Origin: Proteiniphilum saccharofermentans
GTDB taxonomy: Bacteria > Bacteroidota > Bacteroidia > Bacteroidales > Dysgonomonadaceae
Length of the DNA stretch: 64,000 nt
Assembly (NCBI RefSeq): GCF_900095135.1
Contig: NZ_LT605205.1
Coordinates: 2,480,001-2,544,000, forward strand
Direction: 5' to 3'
Shown here: positions 35,410-43,617 of the stretch, piece after piece
Numbering within the stretch: the stretch's first letter is position 1
How the letters are laid out: each line of letters opens with the position of its first letter
Position numbers and translations under genes: made by a program
Notes under the pieces: model-generated
Seen by the model: only the letters and a program-made list of their open reading frames with translations
What the model was told of the DNA's origin: nothing
Databases searched by the model: none

Positions 35410-36732
35410 ATGAACGCACCGCTGATTCATGTAGGCATATTATTGCAACAGCAAAAAATTGATTTTTCGCTGCCTGACGGTTATAAGTCGAACGGTCGGG
35501 AAATACAGCCGGGAGATTATTCGGTTGAAATCTCGGGGGAAAAGATCCTTTTCAAGGGGGAGATATCCGATGAACTCGTTTTCGAAGCCGATGATCTGCA
35601 TCACAATGCTTTCGGATTGAAAAATGTGATCATCGGCGTGCAATTTCATTGGGAACGAAAGGAAGATCAATATTTTTTGGGTAGCCTGAAATTTATCGTG
35701 GAAAACGGCAGTCTCTCGGCGATCAATATCGTTTCATTAGAAGATTACCTCACCAGTGTGATCTCATCCGAAATGAGTGCTACAAGTTCCGAAGAGCTGC
35801 TGAAAGCACATGCTGTCATCTCACGAAGCTGGCTGCTGGCACAGATACAAAAGAGCCAATCTCTTGAAAATTCAGAAACCGGTTACCGGACTTCGTTTGA
35901 AACACCTACAGAAATAGTCCGTTGGTACGACCGGGAGAATCACAATCGGTTCGACGTCTGTGCCGACGACCACTGCCAGCGCTACCAGGGAATCACCCGT
36001 CAATCCACCGAATTGGTAAAAAAGGTGATTCAGGAAACATGGGGAGAAGTCCTTTTCTATGACGGTGCCATCTGCGACGCCCGCTTCTCAAAGTGTTGCG
36101 GCGGCGTGATGGAAACATTCGAGAACGTATGGGAACCCGTAATACATCCCTATCTGCAGGCAAAACCCGACTATACTGAAGGTTCCCCCCTACCCGACCT
36201 GACCATCGAAGACAATGCGGAGGAATGGATCCGCACTTCACCTCCCGCTTTTTGTAACACACAGGATGCAAATGTATTAAAACAAGTGCTGAACGATTAT
36301 GACCGGGAAACAGCCGATTTTTATCGCTGGAAGACAATTTATTCACAGGAAGAACTGTCGGTTCTTATCAGAGAACGTTCCGGGATCGATTTCGGTGAGA
36401 TCATCGCCCTGCAACCGCTCGAAAGAGGTGCTTCCGGCCGTATCATCCGTCTGAAGATCATCGGCACGGAACGGGTGATGACGATAGGGAAAGAATTGGA
36501 AATACGGCGTACTTTATCGAAGTCGCATCTTTATAGTTCCGCATTCGTAGTCGATACACAGGACGAAGACGAGAACGGAATCCCGCAGACATTCATACTC
36601 ACCGGCGCCGGATGGGGCCATGGCGTAGGACTGTGCCAGATAGGCGCCGCCATCATGGCTGAGAAAGGATACGGCTATAATGAGATACTGGCGCATTATT
36701 TTCCTGCATCTGAAACAATTACTAATTACTAA
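35410..36732 (+). CDS. SpoIID/LytB-domain protein (probable peptidoglycan lytic transglycosylase)
   Basis: SpoIID cleaves glycan strands that have lost their stem peptides. This 440-residue protein has the core motif SLEDYLTSVISSEMSATSS with the likely catalytic Glu121, followed by ELLKAHAVISRSWLL. Later motifs are CQRYQGITRQST, ARFSKCCGGVMETFENVW and the C-terminal GAGWGHGVGLCQIGA. No signal peptide or membrane anchor is visible at the N-terminus (MNAPLIHVGILLQQQKIDF), which is odd for a cell-wall enzyme. It lies after the GT2 gene and just before an insertion element. Its stop codon is inside a heptad array. Confidence 0.9.
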   Translation: MNAPLIHVGILLQQQKIDFSLPDGYKSNGREIQPGDYSVEISGEKILFKGEISDELVFEADDLHHNAFGLKNVIIGVQFHWERKEDQYFLGSLKFIVENGSLSAINIVSLEDYLTSVISSEMSATSSEELLKAHAVISRSWLLAQIQKSQSLENSETGYRTSFETPTEIVRWYDRENHNRFDVCADDHCQRYQGITRQSTELVKKVIQETWGEVLFYDGAICDARFSKCCGGVMETFENVWEPVIHPYLQAKPDYTEGSPLPDLTIEDNAEEWIRTSPPAFCNTQDANVLKQVLNDYDRETADFYRWKTIYSQEELSVLIRERSGIDFGEIIALQPLERGASGRIIRLKIIGTERVMTIGKELEIRRTLSKSHLYSSAFVVDTQDEDENGIPQTFILTGAGWGHGVGLCQIGAAIMAEKGYGYNEILAHYFPASETITNY

Positions 36733-36750
36733 TTACCAATTACTAATGAT
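36716..36750 (+). repeat. TAATTAC heptad array at the SpoIID 3' end, next to the IS
   Basis: Five 7-bp units (CAATTAC, TAATTAC, TAATTAC, CAATTAC, TAATGAT) cover the last SpoIID codons and its stop and end where the IS3 left end begins. Confidence 0.85.
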
Positions 36751-36812
36751 TTGGAGTTACTAACTTTGCTGGGACAAAAAGTTAAGCATAAAAAACTTAC
36801 ATTTGTCAAAGT

Positions 36813-37112
36813 ATGAGAAAACAAAGAACACATTATGACAAGGCATTTAAAGATAATGCCGTCAAATTAAGTTTCGAGCGGAAGAATGTTTCCGAACTCG
36901 CACACGAATTGGGCATATCACCTGCACTATTGTATCGCTGGTGCAAAGAGTACCGGGAACGTGGGGAAAGCAGTTTCCCGGGCAACGGAGTCCGTTCTCG
37001 TGAAAGAGAAGCCGGAAGGGTTGCAGAACTGGAAAAACGCCTTAAAGAGGCTGAAACAGAGCGTGACATATTAAAAAAAGCCTTAGGCATCATCTCCACG
37101 AGCGATCGTTGA
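36813..37112 (+). CDS. IS3-family transposase OrfA
   Basis: The 99-residue protein has the helix-turn-helix (VSELAHELGISPALLYRWCKEY) and leucine-zipper-like C-terminus (VAELEKRLKEAETERDILKKAL) of IS3-group OrfA. A seven-A run at 37073-37079 (codons TTA AAA AAA GCC) is a typical -1 slippery site. Reading on in the -1 frame is open from there into orfB, so an OrfAB fusion transposase is expected. Confidence 0.95.
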   Translation: MRKQRTHYDKAFKDNAVKLSFERKNVSELAHELGISPALLYRWCKEYRERGESSFPGNGVRSREREAGRVAELEKRLKEAETERDILKKALGIISTSDR

Positions 37113-38002
37113 TTTATCAATTTATAAAGGATTACAACTCGAGGGAGTGGACGATTGGGATGATGTGCAGAGTATTGAGTGTATCTCGCAGCAGTTATTA
37201 CCGTTGGATTAAGAACCCTATAAATAAACGAGAACAAAAGCATATGGAACTTAGCCGAGAGATTAAAGATGCATACTTCGATGCCAAGGGGCGCAACGGC
37301 AGTCCCAGGTTGGCTAAAGATTTGCAAGCATCCGGAGTCAATGTTTCCAGAACAACTGTTGCCCGTCATATGAGAAATATGGGATTGCGCAGCAAGCTTT
37401 CTAAGAAGTTTAGGGTAACCACTGATGCATCCCACAATTACAATGTAGCGCCTAATTTGCTTAACCGTGAGTTCAATCAAAAAGAACCAATGAGGGCTTG
37501 TGTGTCCGACATTACTTACATCTGCTGTAAGGATGGATTCCTTTACCTTACGTGCGTGATTGATCTTTTTGATCGAAAACTCATTGGGTGGTCTATCAGC
37601 GATAATTTGACTGCTTCCGGCACTGTCATACCGGCTATCAGGATGGCCAACCGAAACAGACCGTTTAAAGAAGGGATGATCTTTCACTCTGACAGGGGCA
37701 TTCAATATGCCTGCAAACAGACCGTTAATTTGTTGCAGTACCATAGGGTAGAGCAAAGCATGAGCGGGAAAGGCAACTGTTGGGATAATGCGGTGGCTGA
37801 AAGTTTCTTTAAATCTTTCAAAACCGAGTTGATTTATGGTACCAAGCTTAAAACAAAAGAGCAGATGTGCTTGGATGTATTTGAATATATTGAATCCTGG
37901 TATAATCATAAAAGAAGATTCTCAGCATTGGGTAATTTGACTATTGATGAATTTTGGAAACAGTACAATATTAAAAAACAATTAATTAAAAATGTTGCTT
38001 AA
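37109..38002 (+). CDS. IS3-family transposase OrfB (DDE integrase domain)
   Basis: The 297-residue reading frame starts with a TTG that overlaps the orfA stop and lies in the -1 frame. It contains an HTH_21-type segment (YHKAR-like DAKGRNGSPRLAKDLQ) and the rve catalytic core with the DDE residues in CVSDITY, FHSDRGIQY and NAVAESFFKSFKTE. No stop or frameshift interrupts it, so the element may be active. Translation is probably by frameshift from orfA rather than from the TTG. Confidence 0.95.
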   Translation: MIYQFIKDYNSREWTIGMMCRVLSVSRSSYYRWIKNPINKREQKHMELSREIKDAYFDAKGRNGSPRLAKDLQASGVNVSRTTVARHMRNMGLRSKLSKKFRVTTDASHNYNVAPNLLNREFNQKEPMRACVSDITYICCKDGFLYLTCVIDLFDRKLIGWSISDNLTASGTVIPAIRMANRNRPFKEGMIFHSDRGIQYACKQTVNLLQYHRVEQSMSGKGNCWDNAVAESFFKSFKTELIYGTKLKTKEQMCLDVFEYIESWYNHKRRFSALGNLTIDEFWKQYNIKKQLIKNVA

Positions 38003-38092
38003 CTTATTGTCTCAAATAAGTTGGCAATTCCAATTGGTTGGTTTATATCAGGAAAGGGATATTAAACTTATGACTAATTACAATGGTTGATT

Positions 38093-38456
38093 ATGGTTTA
38101 TCCTGAGAAAGAGAATATTATATTAGATAAGACATATAACTATGCGATAAGAATTGTGAAGTTATATCAGTATTTGTAAAGAGAAAAAGGAATTTGAGTT
38201 ATCCCGACAAATTCTACGAAGTGGGACATCTATCGGTGCAAATGTCGAAGAGTCTGTTGGAGGGCTTTCCCGAAAAGATTTTCTGGCCAAATTGGGTGTA
38301 TCGTATCGGGAAGCCCGTGAAACCCGTTTTTGGTTAAGATTATTAAGAGATACAGATTATATATCTAAAGAACAAAGTGAAAGCATGTTAGAAGATCTGG
38401 AAGAAATTATCCGTATTATCACGGCAATTCAGAAAACAATAAAAAATAAAGATTAA
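38093..38456 (+). pseudogene. Four-helix-bundle (S23 / 23S-rRNA intervening-sequence type) protein gene, frameshifted
   Basis: The ATG at 38093 opens MVYPEKENIILDKTYNYAIRI, continues VKLYQYL, and stops at a TAA at 38177-38179. The next frame carries on directly from 38181 with EKKEFELSRQILRSGTSIGA, NVEESVGGLSRKDFLAKLGV and SYREARETRFWLRLL, ending at a TAA at 38454-38456. Together they form one about 120-residue protein of the four-helix-bundle family, known from 23S rRNA intervening sequences and common as free genes in Bacteroidota. A single small indel near 38175-38180 breaks it. It fills the otherwise gene-free 567-bp stretch after the IS. Confidence 0.82.
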
Positions 38457-38565
38457 TTGGTAAGTACAAGATTGAAATTAGTTTATATTATTCATTTCAC
38501 TTATCATAATTGATTCTCAATCTTTTGAGGTTTAAAATAATTAAAACTATTTAGTGTTCAGTACT

Positions 38566-38600
38566 TAATTGGTAATTAGTAATTTGTAATTGGTAATTAA
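38566..38600 (+). repeat. TAATTNN heptad array, five units, touching the MurT-like start
   Basis: Five units in register (TAATTGG, TAATTAG, TAATTTG, TAATTGG, TAATTAA) end one base before the ATG at 38602. Confidence 0.9.
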
Positions 38601-38601
38601 A

Positions 38602-39891
38602 ATGAAATCAACACGCAATCCCTGGGCATGGATCCCTACCTTGTATTTTGCCGAAGGTTTACCCTACGTAGCGGTAATGGTCGTTTCCGTAGTTATGTAC
38701 AAACGCTTCGGATTATCCAATACCGAAATAGCCCTGTACACCAGTTGGCTCTACCTTCCATGGGTCATCAAACCCTTCTGGAGCCCGTTCGTGGATATCC
38801 TGAAAACCAAACGGTGGTGGATCGTATCCATGCAGTTGCTGATCGGCGCCGGATTCGCGGGTATTGCCTTTACCCTACCTACCCCATTCTACCTGCAGGC
38901 ATCACTCGCATTCTTCTGGCTGATGGCCTTCAGTTCCGCTACACACGATATCGCTGCCGACGGCTTTTACATGCTGGCACTGGACGATTCACAGCAATCA
39001 TTCTTTGTCGGCATACGTAGCACCTTCTATCGCCTCGCCTCCATTGCGGGGCAGGGACTACTTGTGATCCTGGCCGGATTCCTCGAGAAAAGTACCGGCA
39101 ATATCCCATACGCCTGGAGTATTACCTTTTTCATTCTGGCAGGTTTATTTATCGCTTTCTTTGCCTGGCACCGCTTTATGCTGCCCTACCCTGCAAGCGA
39201 TACGGGAAAAGTCGCACATACCCCGAAAGAGGTAATGACAGAGTTCGGGAACACATTCAAATCATTTTTCACGAAGAAAGGGATCGGTTTGGCCATCGCC
39301 TTTATGCTCTTATACCGGCTGGCTGAAGCCATGTTGGTGAAGCTGGCATCACCTTTCCTGCTTGATGCCCGGGCAGTGGGAGGCGTAGGATTAAGCACAC
39401 AGGAAGTTGGTCTCGCCTATGGTACGGTCGGCGTGATATCCCTCACCTTTGGAGGTATCATTGGCGGTATCGTTGCATCGCGTAAAGGATTAAAATACTG
39501 GCTTTGGCCTATGGCACTGGCTATCACCCTACCCAATGCCGCCTATCTCTTACTGGCAATATACCAACCCGAAAGTTTTATTTGGGTAAATATAGCAGTG
39601 GCTATCGAACAACTTGGTTACGGATTTGGCTTTACCGCCTATATGCTCTACCTGATCTATTTCTCTCAGGGCGAACATAAGACTGCACACTACTCCATCT
39701 GTACGGGATTCATGGCACTGGGAATGATGCTCCCGGGTATGGCGGCCGGCTGGATTCAGGAGCAACTGGGATATGTGAATTTCTTTGTTTTTATTATGAT
39801 CGCTACCATCCCTACCCTTCTGTTGATTCCATTTATGAAAATAGATAAGGATTTTGGGAAAGCAAAGAAAGAAACACCAGCAGAAGAATAA
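38602..39891 (+). CDS. AmpG/MurT-like MFS permease for muropeptides or MurNAc
   Basis: The 429-residue protein has about 12 membrane helices and opens MKSTRNPWAWIPTLYFAEGL, followed by PYVAVMVVSVVMYKRFGLSN, the pattern of AmpG-type permeases (sugar of cell-wall fragments into the cytoplasm). SSATHDIAADGFYM and the paired loops (WSPFVDILKTKRWW) fit MFS motifs. An upstream TTG at 38590 lies in the repeat array and is rejected. The next genes encode NamZ, a kinase and MurQ, which makes import of MurNAc or a MurNAc-containing fragment the likely role; the analogous permease in Tannerella is MurT. Confidence 0.88.
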   Translation: MKSTRNPWAWIPTLYFAEGLPYVAVMVVSVVMYKRFGLSNTEIALYTSWLYLPWVIKPFWSPFVDILKTKRWWIVSMQLLIGAGFAGIAFTLPTPFYLQASLAFFWLMAFSSATHDIAADGFYMLALDDSQQSFFVGIRSTFYRLASIAGQGLLVILAGFLEKSTGNIPYAWSITFFILAGLFIAFFAWHRFMLPYPASDTGKVAHTPKEVMTEFGNTFKSFFTKKGIGLAIAFMLLYRLAEAMLVKLASPFLLDARAVGGVGLSTQEVGLAYGTVGVISLTFGGIIGGIVASRKGLKYWLWPMALAITLPNAAYLLLAIYQPESFIWVNIAVAIEQLGYGFGFTAYMLYLIYFSQGEHKTAHYSICTGFMALGMMLPGMAAGWIQEQLGYVNFFVFIMIATIPTLLLIPFMKIDKDFGKAKKETPAEE

Positions 39892-39968
39892 GCTGAGTAA
39901 TCAGATAGTACGTTACGCGTGATAGTGCCTTCGGTGATATATACTGCGTATGATAATACCTGTGGCGA

Positions 39969-40031
39969 TAATTGGTAATTAGTAATTAGTAATTGGTAAT
40001 TGATAATTGATATTTAGTAATTGGTAATTTA
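39969..40031 (+). repeat. TAATTNN heptad array, nine units (63 bp), before namZ
   Basis: Nine units in 7-bp register (one reads TATTTAG) end 7 bp before the ATG at 40039. It has the same total length as the arrays at 33790 and 54390. Confidence 0.9.
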
Positions 40032-40038
40032 AAAAAAC

Positions 40039-41283
40039 ATGAATAATTTGAGGTTAATAACAGCATTTATTATATGTGGTTTACTCATTTCCCTCTCCTC
40101 TTCCGCCCAGAAAATAAACGTGAAGACCGGTATCGAAGTGTTGAAAGAAGCCAACTTTAAAATATTACAAGGGAAACGCGTAGGACTGATCACTAATCCG
40201 ACTGGAGTCGATAACAACCTGACATCGACCATCGATATCCTGTATGAAGCGCCCAATGTGCAACTGGTAGCACTCTATGGCCCGGAACATGGCGTACGCG
40301 GTGATGTGCATGCCGGCGATAAAATAGAATCATTCACTGATCCCAATACCGGAGTACCTGTCCATTCCCTCTACGGAGCTACCCGAAAACCCACCAAAGA
40401 GATGCTGGAAGGCGTGGATGTACTTGTGTATGATATCCAGGATATAGGATGCCGGTCTTATACCTATATATCTACCATGTATCTGGCTATGCAGGCCGCC
40501 GCAGAAAACAACATCGAATTTGTGGTACTCGACCGCCCAAACCCGTTAGGCGGCCTGAAAGTGGAAGGGAACCTGGTGGAAGAAGGTTTCTTCTCTTTTG
40601 TAAGCCAACTGCGGATCCCTTATGTCTACGGCCTTACCTGCGGAGAATTGGCAGAAATGATCATCGGAGAAAAGATGATTCCTCAACCTTGTAAACTGAC
40701 GGTGGTAAAAATGAAAAAATGGCGTCGGAAAATGAATTTCGAAGACACAGGGTTACCCTGGATTCCCACCTCACCCCATATACCGTTCGCCCATTCAGCC
40801 TATTTTTATCCTGTTTCGGGGATCCTGGGTGAACTGGGGTATATGTCTATCGGCGTGGGTTATACGCTTCCCTTTGAGATGTTCGCAGCCGAATGGATCA
40901 ATGCCGAAGAGTTTGCCGGGGCATTAAATGCCAAGCGACTGCCGGGAGTAACGTTCCGTCCTATCCACCTGAAACCCTATTATTCGGTTGGGCAAGGAAG
41001 CAACTTTCAGGGAGTACAGATATATCTGACTGATTTCCGGAAAGCACGCCTGTCGGATATCCAGTTCCATGTAATGGAGGTCGCCGCACAACTTTACCCT
41101 GACAAAAAGGTATTTGATCATGCTCCCGAAAACAGGTTCGACATGTTCGACAAAGTGAGCGGCAGTGATTTTATCCGACTGGAATTTTCCAAAAACCACC
41201 GTTTCGCAGATATTCAATCCTACTGGACAAAAGATGAAGAAGCATTCAGGAAATTGTCGAAGAAGTATTATCTTTACCGCTGA
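40039..41283 (+). CDS. namZ: DUF1343 / GH171 exo-beta-N-acetylmuramidase NamZ
   Basis: NamZ-type enzymes release MurNAc from the non-reducing end of peptide-free peptidoglycan chains. The 414-residue protein has a signal peptide (AFIICGLLISLSSSAQ) and family motifs ALYGPEHGVRGDVHAG, VYDIQDIGCRSYTYIS, VVLDRPNPLGG and GVGYTLPFEMFAAEW. Length is normal. It acts outside the inner membrane, upstream of the permease, kinase and MurQ encoded around it. The family link to exo-muramidase is established for Bacillus and Tannerella homologues. Confidence 0.93.
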   Translation: MNNLRLITAFIICGLLISLSSSAQKINVKTGIEVLKEANFKILQGKRVGLITNPTGVDNNLTSTIDILYEAPNVQLVALYGPEHGVRGDVHAGDKIESFTDPNTGVPVHSLYGATRKPTKEMLEGVDVLVYDIQDIGCRSYTYISTMYLAMQAAAENNIEFVVLDRPNPLGGLKVEGNLVEEGFFSFVSQLRIPYVYGLTCGELAEMIIGEKMIPQPCKLTVVKMKKWRRKMNFEDTGLPWIPTSPHIPFAHSAYFYPVSGILGELGYMSIGVGYTLPFEMFAAEWINAEEFAGALNAKRLPGVTFRPIHLKPYYSVGQGSNFQGVQIYLTDFRKARLSDIQFHVMEVAAQLYPDKKVFDHAPENRFDMFDKVSGSDFIRLEFSKNHRFADIQSYWTKDEEAFRKLSKKYYLYR

Positions 41284-41332
41284 TATAAAGTCAAATGGAA
41301 ATCCTGTTTATGTAACGCTATCATAGCAAAAA

Positions 41333-42505
41333 ATGAATACAATAACTACACCTCAGCAGAGCGGTCGGTTGCTTTCGCTCGATATTCTCCGGGGGATCAC
41401 TATCGCCGGCATGATCATGGTTAACAATCCCGGTTCATGGAGATATGTCTATACACCCCTCGGCCATGCACATTGGCATGGGCTCACGCCCACCGACCTG
41501 GTATTCCCGTTCTTTATGTTTATCATGGGGGTATCCACCTTTATGTCGTTACGAAAATTCCACTTCGAACCGTCTAAAGGAGCTATCTGGAAAATTGTAC
41601 GGCGCACCATCCTTATTTTCGTAATCGGGCTGGCACTGGGCTGGTTCGGACAACTGTGCAGGGGACTCGCCTCAGGAGAACCTTTCATGCAAGCCGCTAC
41701 CCATTTCGATACTCTTCGTATATTGGGCGTACTGCAACGATTGGGGTTGGCTTACGGTTTCGCAGCACTTATCGCAGTATTTGTGAAAAGTAAGTATCTG
41801 CCCTGGTTGATTACCTTGCTTTTATTGGGATATTTCCTGATCCTACAATTCGGAAAAGGATTCGAGATGTCGGAGCAGAACATCATTGCCGTAGTCGACC
41901 GCGCGTTATGGGGTACTGATCATATGTACAAAGACACCGCACCGTCAGGAGAACGGATTGCATTCGACCCGGAAGGTTTGCTCAGCACACTTCCTTCCAT
42001 TGCCCATGTACTGATCGGCTTCCTCTTCGGTAAGCTTATCGTTGATAACAAGGAGAATCATACCCGCGTAGAAAAACTGCTGATCTTGGGAACCGTACTT
42101 GCATTCGCCGGATTACTGCTACAATATGGCTGCCCTATCAACAAGAAAATATGGAGTCCTACTTTCGTCCTTGCTACTACAGGTTTTGCCGCCCAACTAC
42201 TAGGGTTACTTATCTGGATCATCGATATCAATAAAAAAGAGCGATGGAGCCGGTTTTTCCATGCATTCGGTGTAAATCCGCTTATCGTGTATGTGTTTGC
42301 AGGAGTATTCGCTACCCTACTTTCCAACATCAGGTTTACAGTGCAGGGGGAAGCTATTTCCATCAAAACGTTTGTCTATGAAATGTTACTGCGTCCCTGG
42401 GCAGGTGATTATTTCGGATCGTTGCTTTACGCACTCCTGTTTGTCACTGCTTGTTGGCTGTTCGGATATATCCTCTACAAACGGAATATTTACATCAAAT
42501 TATGA
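41333..42505 (+). CDS. NagX-like membrane acetyltransferase (DUF5009 / HGSNAT-like)
   Basis: The 390-residue membrane protein opens LLSLDILRGITIAGMIMVNN and has HAHWHGLTPTDLVFPFFMFIMG in its first periplasmic/helical segment, both signatures of the COG4299 family related to heparan-alpha-glucosaminide N-acetyltransferase. About ten membrane helices follow. Such proteins are thought to acetylate glucosamine across the membrane and often sit in GlcNAc or MurNAc gene clusters. Here it lies between NamZ (49 bp) and the sugar kinase (76 bp). The activity is inferred from family and context. Confidence 0.85.
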   Translation: MNTITTPQQSGRLLSLDILRGITIAGMIMVNNPGSWRYVYTPLGHAHWHGLTPTDLVFPFFMFIMGVSTFMSLRKFHFEPSKGAIWKIVRRTILIFVIGLALGWFGQLCRGLASGEPFMQAATHFDTLRILGVLQRLGLAYGFAALIAVFVKSKYLPWLITLLLLGYFLILQFGKGFEMSEQNIIAVVDRALWGTDHMYKDTAPSGERIAFDPEGLLSTLPSIAHVLIGFLFGKLIVDNKENHTRVEKLLILGTVLAFAGLLLQYGCPINKKIWSPTFVLATTGFAAQLLGLLIWIIDINKKERWSRFFHAFGVNPLIVYVFAGVFATLLSNIRFTVQGEAISIKTFVYEMLLRPWAGDYFGSLLYALLFVTACWLFGYILYKRNIYIKL

Positions 42506-42581
42506 TAGCCAATTTCGTTGCGATAATGCACTATGGGCGATAATTAAAAGGAATTTACAAATTATCCATGGATTTTGCCAT

Positions 42582-43421
42582 ATGCAAGAAATATTAATAG
42601 CCGATAGCGGCGCTACAAAATCAGACTGGTGTCTTACAAGAAACGGAGAGATAATACACCGTTTTTCCGGGAAAGGTATTAGTCCTGTATATCAGACACA
42701 AGAAGAGATCGCTGAAGAGATAAGGTTACATGTATATCCTCTCTTAAAAGAGGCCAATATAGAAGCGATTTATTTCTATGGAGCAGGGTGTATCCCTGAG
42801 AAAACGGGCCTGGTACGCGATGCCATTCGTCAATCATTTCCCGTTGAGACTGTTCAAGTCTACAGCGATCTGATAGCAGCGACTCACAGCCTTTGTGGAC
42901 GCAAATCCGGAATTGCCTGTATCCTGGGAACCGGAAGTAATTCCTGTGAATGGGATGGTACAAGTATCGTGAACCAGATATCTCCGCTCGGTTTTATTTT
43001 GGGTGACGAAGGAAGTGGTGCTGTATTGGGAAAAAATCTGATAGGAGATGCTTTGAAAAATCAACTTACTGAGGGGCTGAAAGAAACATTACTCGACGAG
43101 TATGATCTTACACCTGCACTTGTTATTGACAAAGTATACCGTCAACCTTTCCCTAACCGTTTTCTGGCAAGCCTCTGCCCGTTTCTACTCAACCATATCG
43201 AAGACCCGACTATCCGGAGAATCATTACCCGCAGTTTTTCTGCTTTTTTTGAAAGGAATGTGATGCAGTACGATTATCAAAAAAATAAAGTTAATTTTGT
43301 GGGCTCTATCGCATGGTATTTTTCCGATCCGTTGAAGGAAGTCGCGGCAGAAAAAGGAATTGAGATCGGAACAATATCCCAATCACCTATGCCGGGACTG
43401 ATTGAGTATCACAAACTGTAA
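42582..43421 (+). CDS. BadF/BadG-type amino-sugar kinase (MurK-like)
   Basis: From the ATG at 42582 the protein is 279 residues and opens MQEILIADSGATKSDWCLTR, the first phosphate loop of the ASKHA fold. A second ATP loop is ILGTGSNSCEWDG and the adenosine motif FVGSIAWYF. The LGDEGSGAVLGKNLI segment is typical of N-acetylglucosamine/N-acetylmuramate kinases of the BadF group. The much earlier in-frame start at 42291 would overlap the preceding gene by 215 bp and is rejected. Next to murQ, its likely substrate is MurNAc (giving MurNAc-6-P), with GlcNAc as the alternative. Confidence 0.88.
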   Translation: MQEILIADSGATKSDWCLTRNGEIIHRFSGKGISPVYQTQEEIAEEIRLHVYPLLKEANIEAIYFYGAGCIPEKTGLVRDAIRQSFPVETVQVYSDLIAATHSLCGRKSGIACILGTGSNSCEWDGTSIVNQISPLGFILGDEGSGAVLGKNLIGDALKNQLTEGLKETLLDEYDLTPALVIDKVYRQPFPNRFLASLCPFLLNHIEDPTIRRIITRSFSAFFERNVMQYDYQKNKVNFVGSIAWYFSDPLKEVAAEKGIEIGTISQSPMPGLIEYHKL

Positions 43422-43483
43422 ATTACTAATTACAAATTACTAATTTAAGTATACCAATCAATTAGCCACATTAGCACTACCTG

Positions 43484-43528
43484 TCCCGACTCGTCGGGAT
43501 AGTTGCTACTTGTCCCGATTCATCGGGA
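43484..43528 (+). repeat. Two tandem 16-nt palindromic hairpins
   Basis: TCCCGACTCGTCGGGA (43484-43499) and TCCCGATTCATCGGGA (43513-43528) are both perfect 7-bp stems with a TC loop, 29 bp apart. They differ by a paired C-G to T-A change that keeps the stem. They lie in the 196-bp murK-murQ gap with further AT-rich repeats. Confidence 0.75.
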
Positions 43529-43617
43529 TTGGCACATTTAACTACGCTTCGCTCCGTTGAACGTTGTTTGTCACATTAAATTAATCATCAAATTAGCAAA
43601 TCATCAAATCAATAGTC

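Larger units (their letters stand above)
36751..38033 (+). mobile_element. IS3-family insertion sequence, complete
   Basis: About 1.28 kb with two overlapping genes, orfA and orfB. The inner inverted repeats are clear: TGGGACAAAAAGTTAAGCA at 36770-36788 and, on the other strand, TGAGACAATAAGTTAAGCA ending at 38014. Weaker matching continues outward to TTGGA at 36751 and its complement at 38029-38033, so the true outer ends could be 36770/38014 or 36751/38033. No 3-5 bp target duplication was found with either choice. A TAACTTTG box at 36761-36768 could be the transposase promoter. It sits between the SpoIID and MurT-like genes. Confidence 0.85.

Noticed and set aside
36833-37909. 358-codon open frame on the minus strand across the IS3 element
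   Set aside because: It spans both transposase genes in antisense and has no family features.
36767-38017. 3-bp target-site duplication for the IS3 element
   Set aside because: The flanking triplets (TGC and AAT, or GAT and TTG with the wider ends) do not match, so no duplication is claimed.
39900-39968. Possible small RNA or repeat related to the 42505-42560 gap (both contain GGCGATAATT)
   Set aside because: Only about ten bases match well and no stable fold or promoter could be seen.
42291-42581. N-terminal extension of the amino-sugar kinase from an upstream in-frame start
   Set aside because: It would overlap the NagX-like gene by over 200 bp and encodes residues unlike the family; the phosphate loop starts right after the ATG at 42582.
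43531-43560. Sigma-54 promoter starting at TGGCAC upstream of murQ
   Set aside because: The GC of the -12 element is not at the required distance from the GG.
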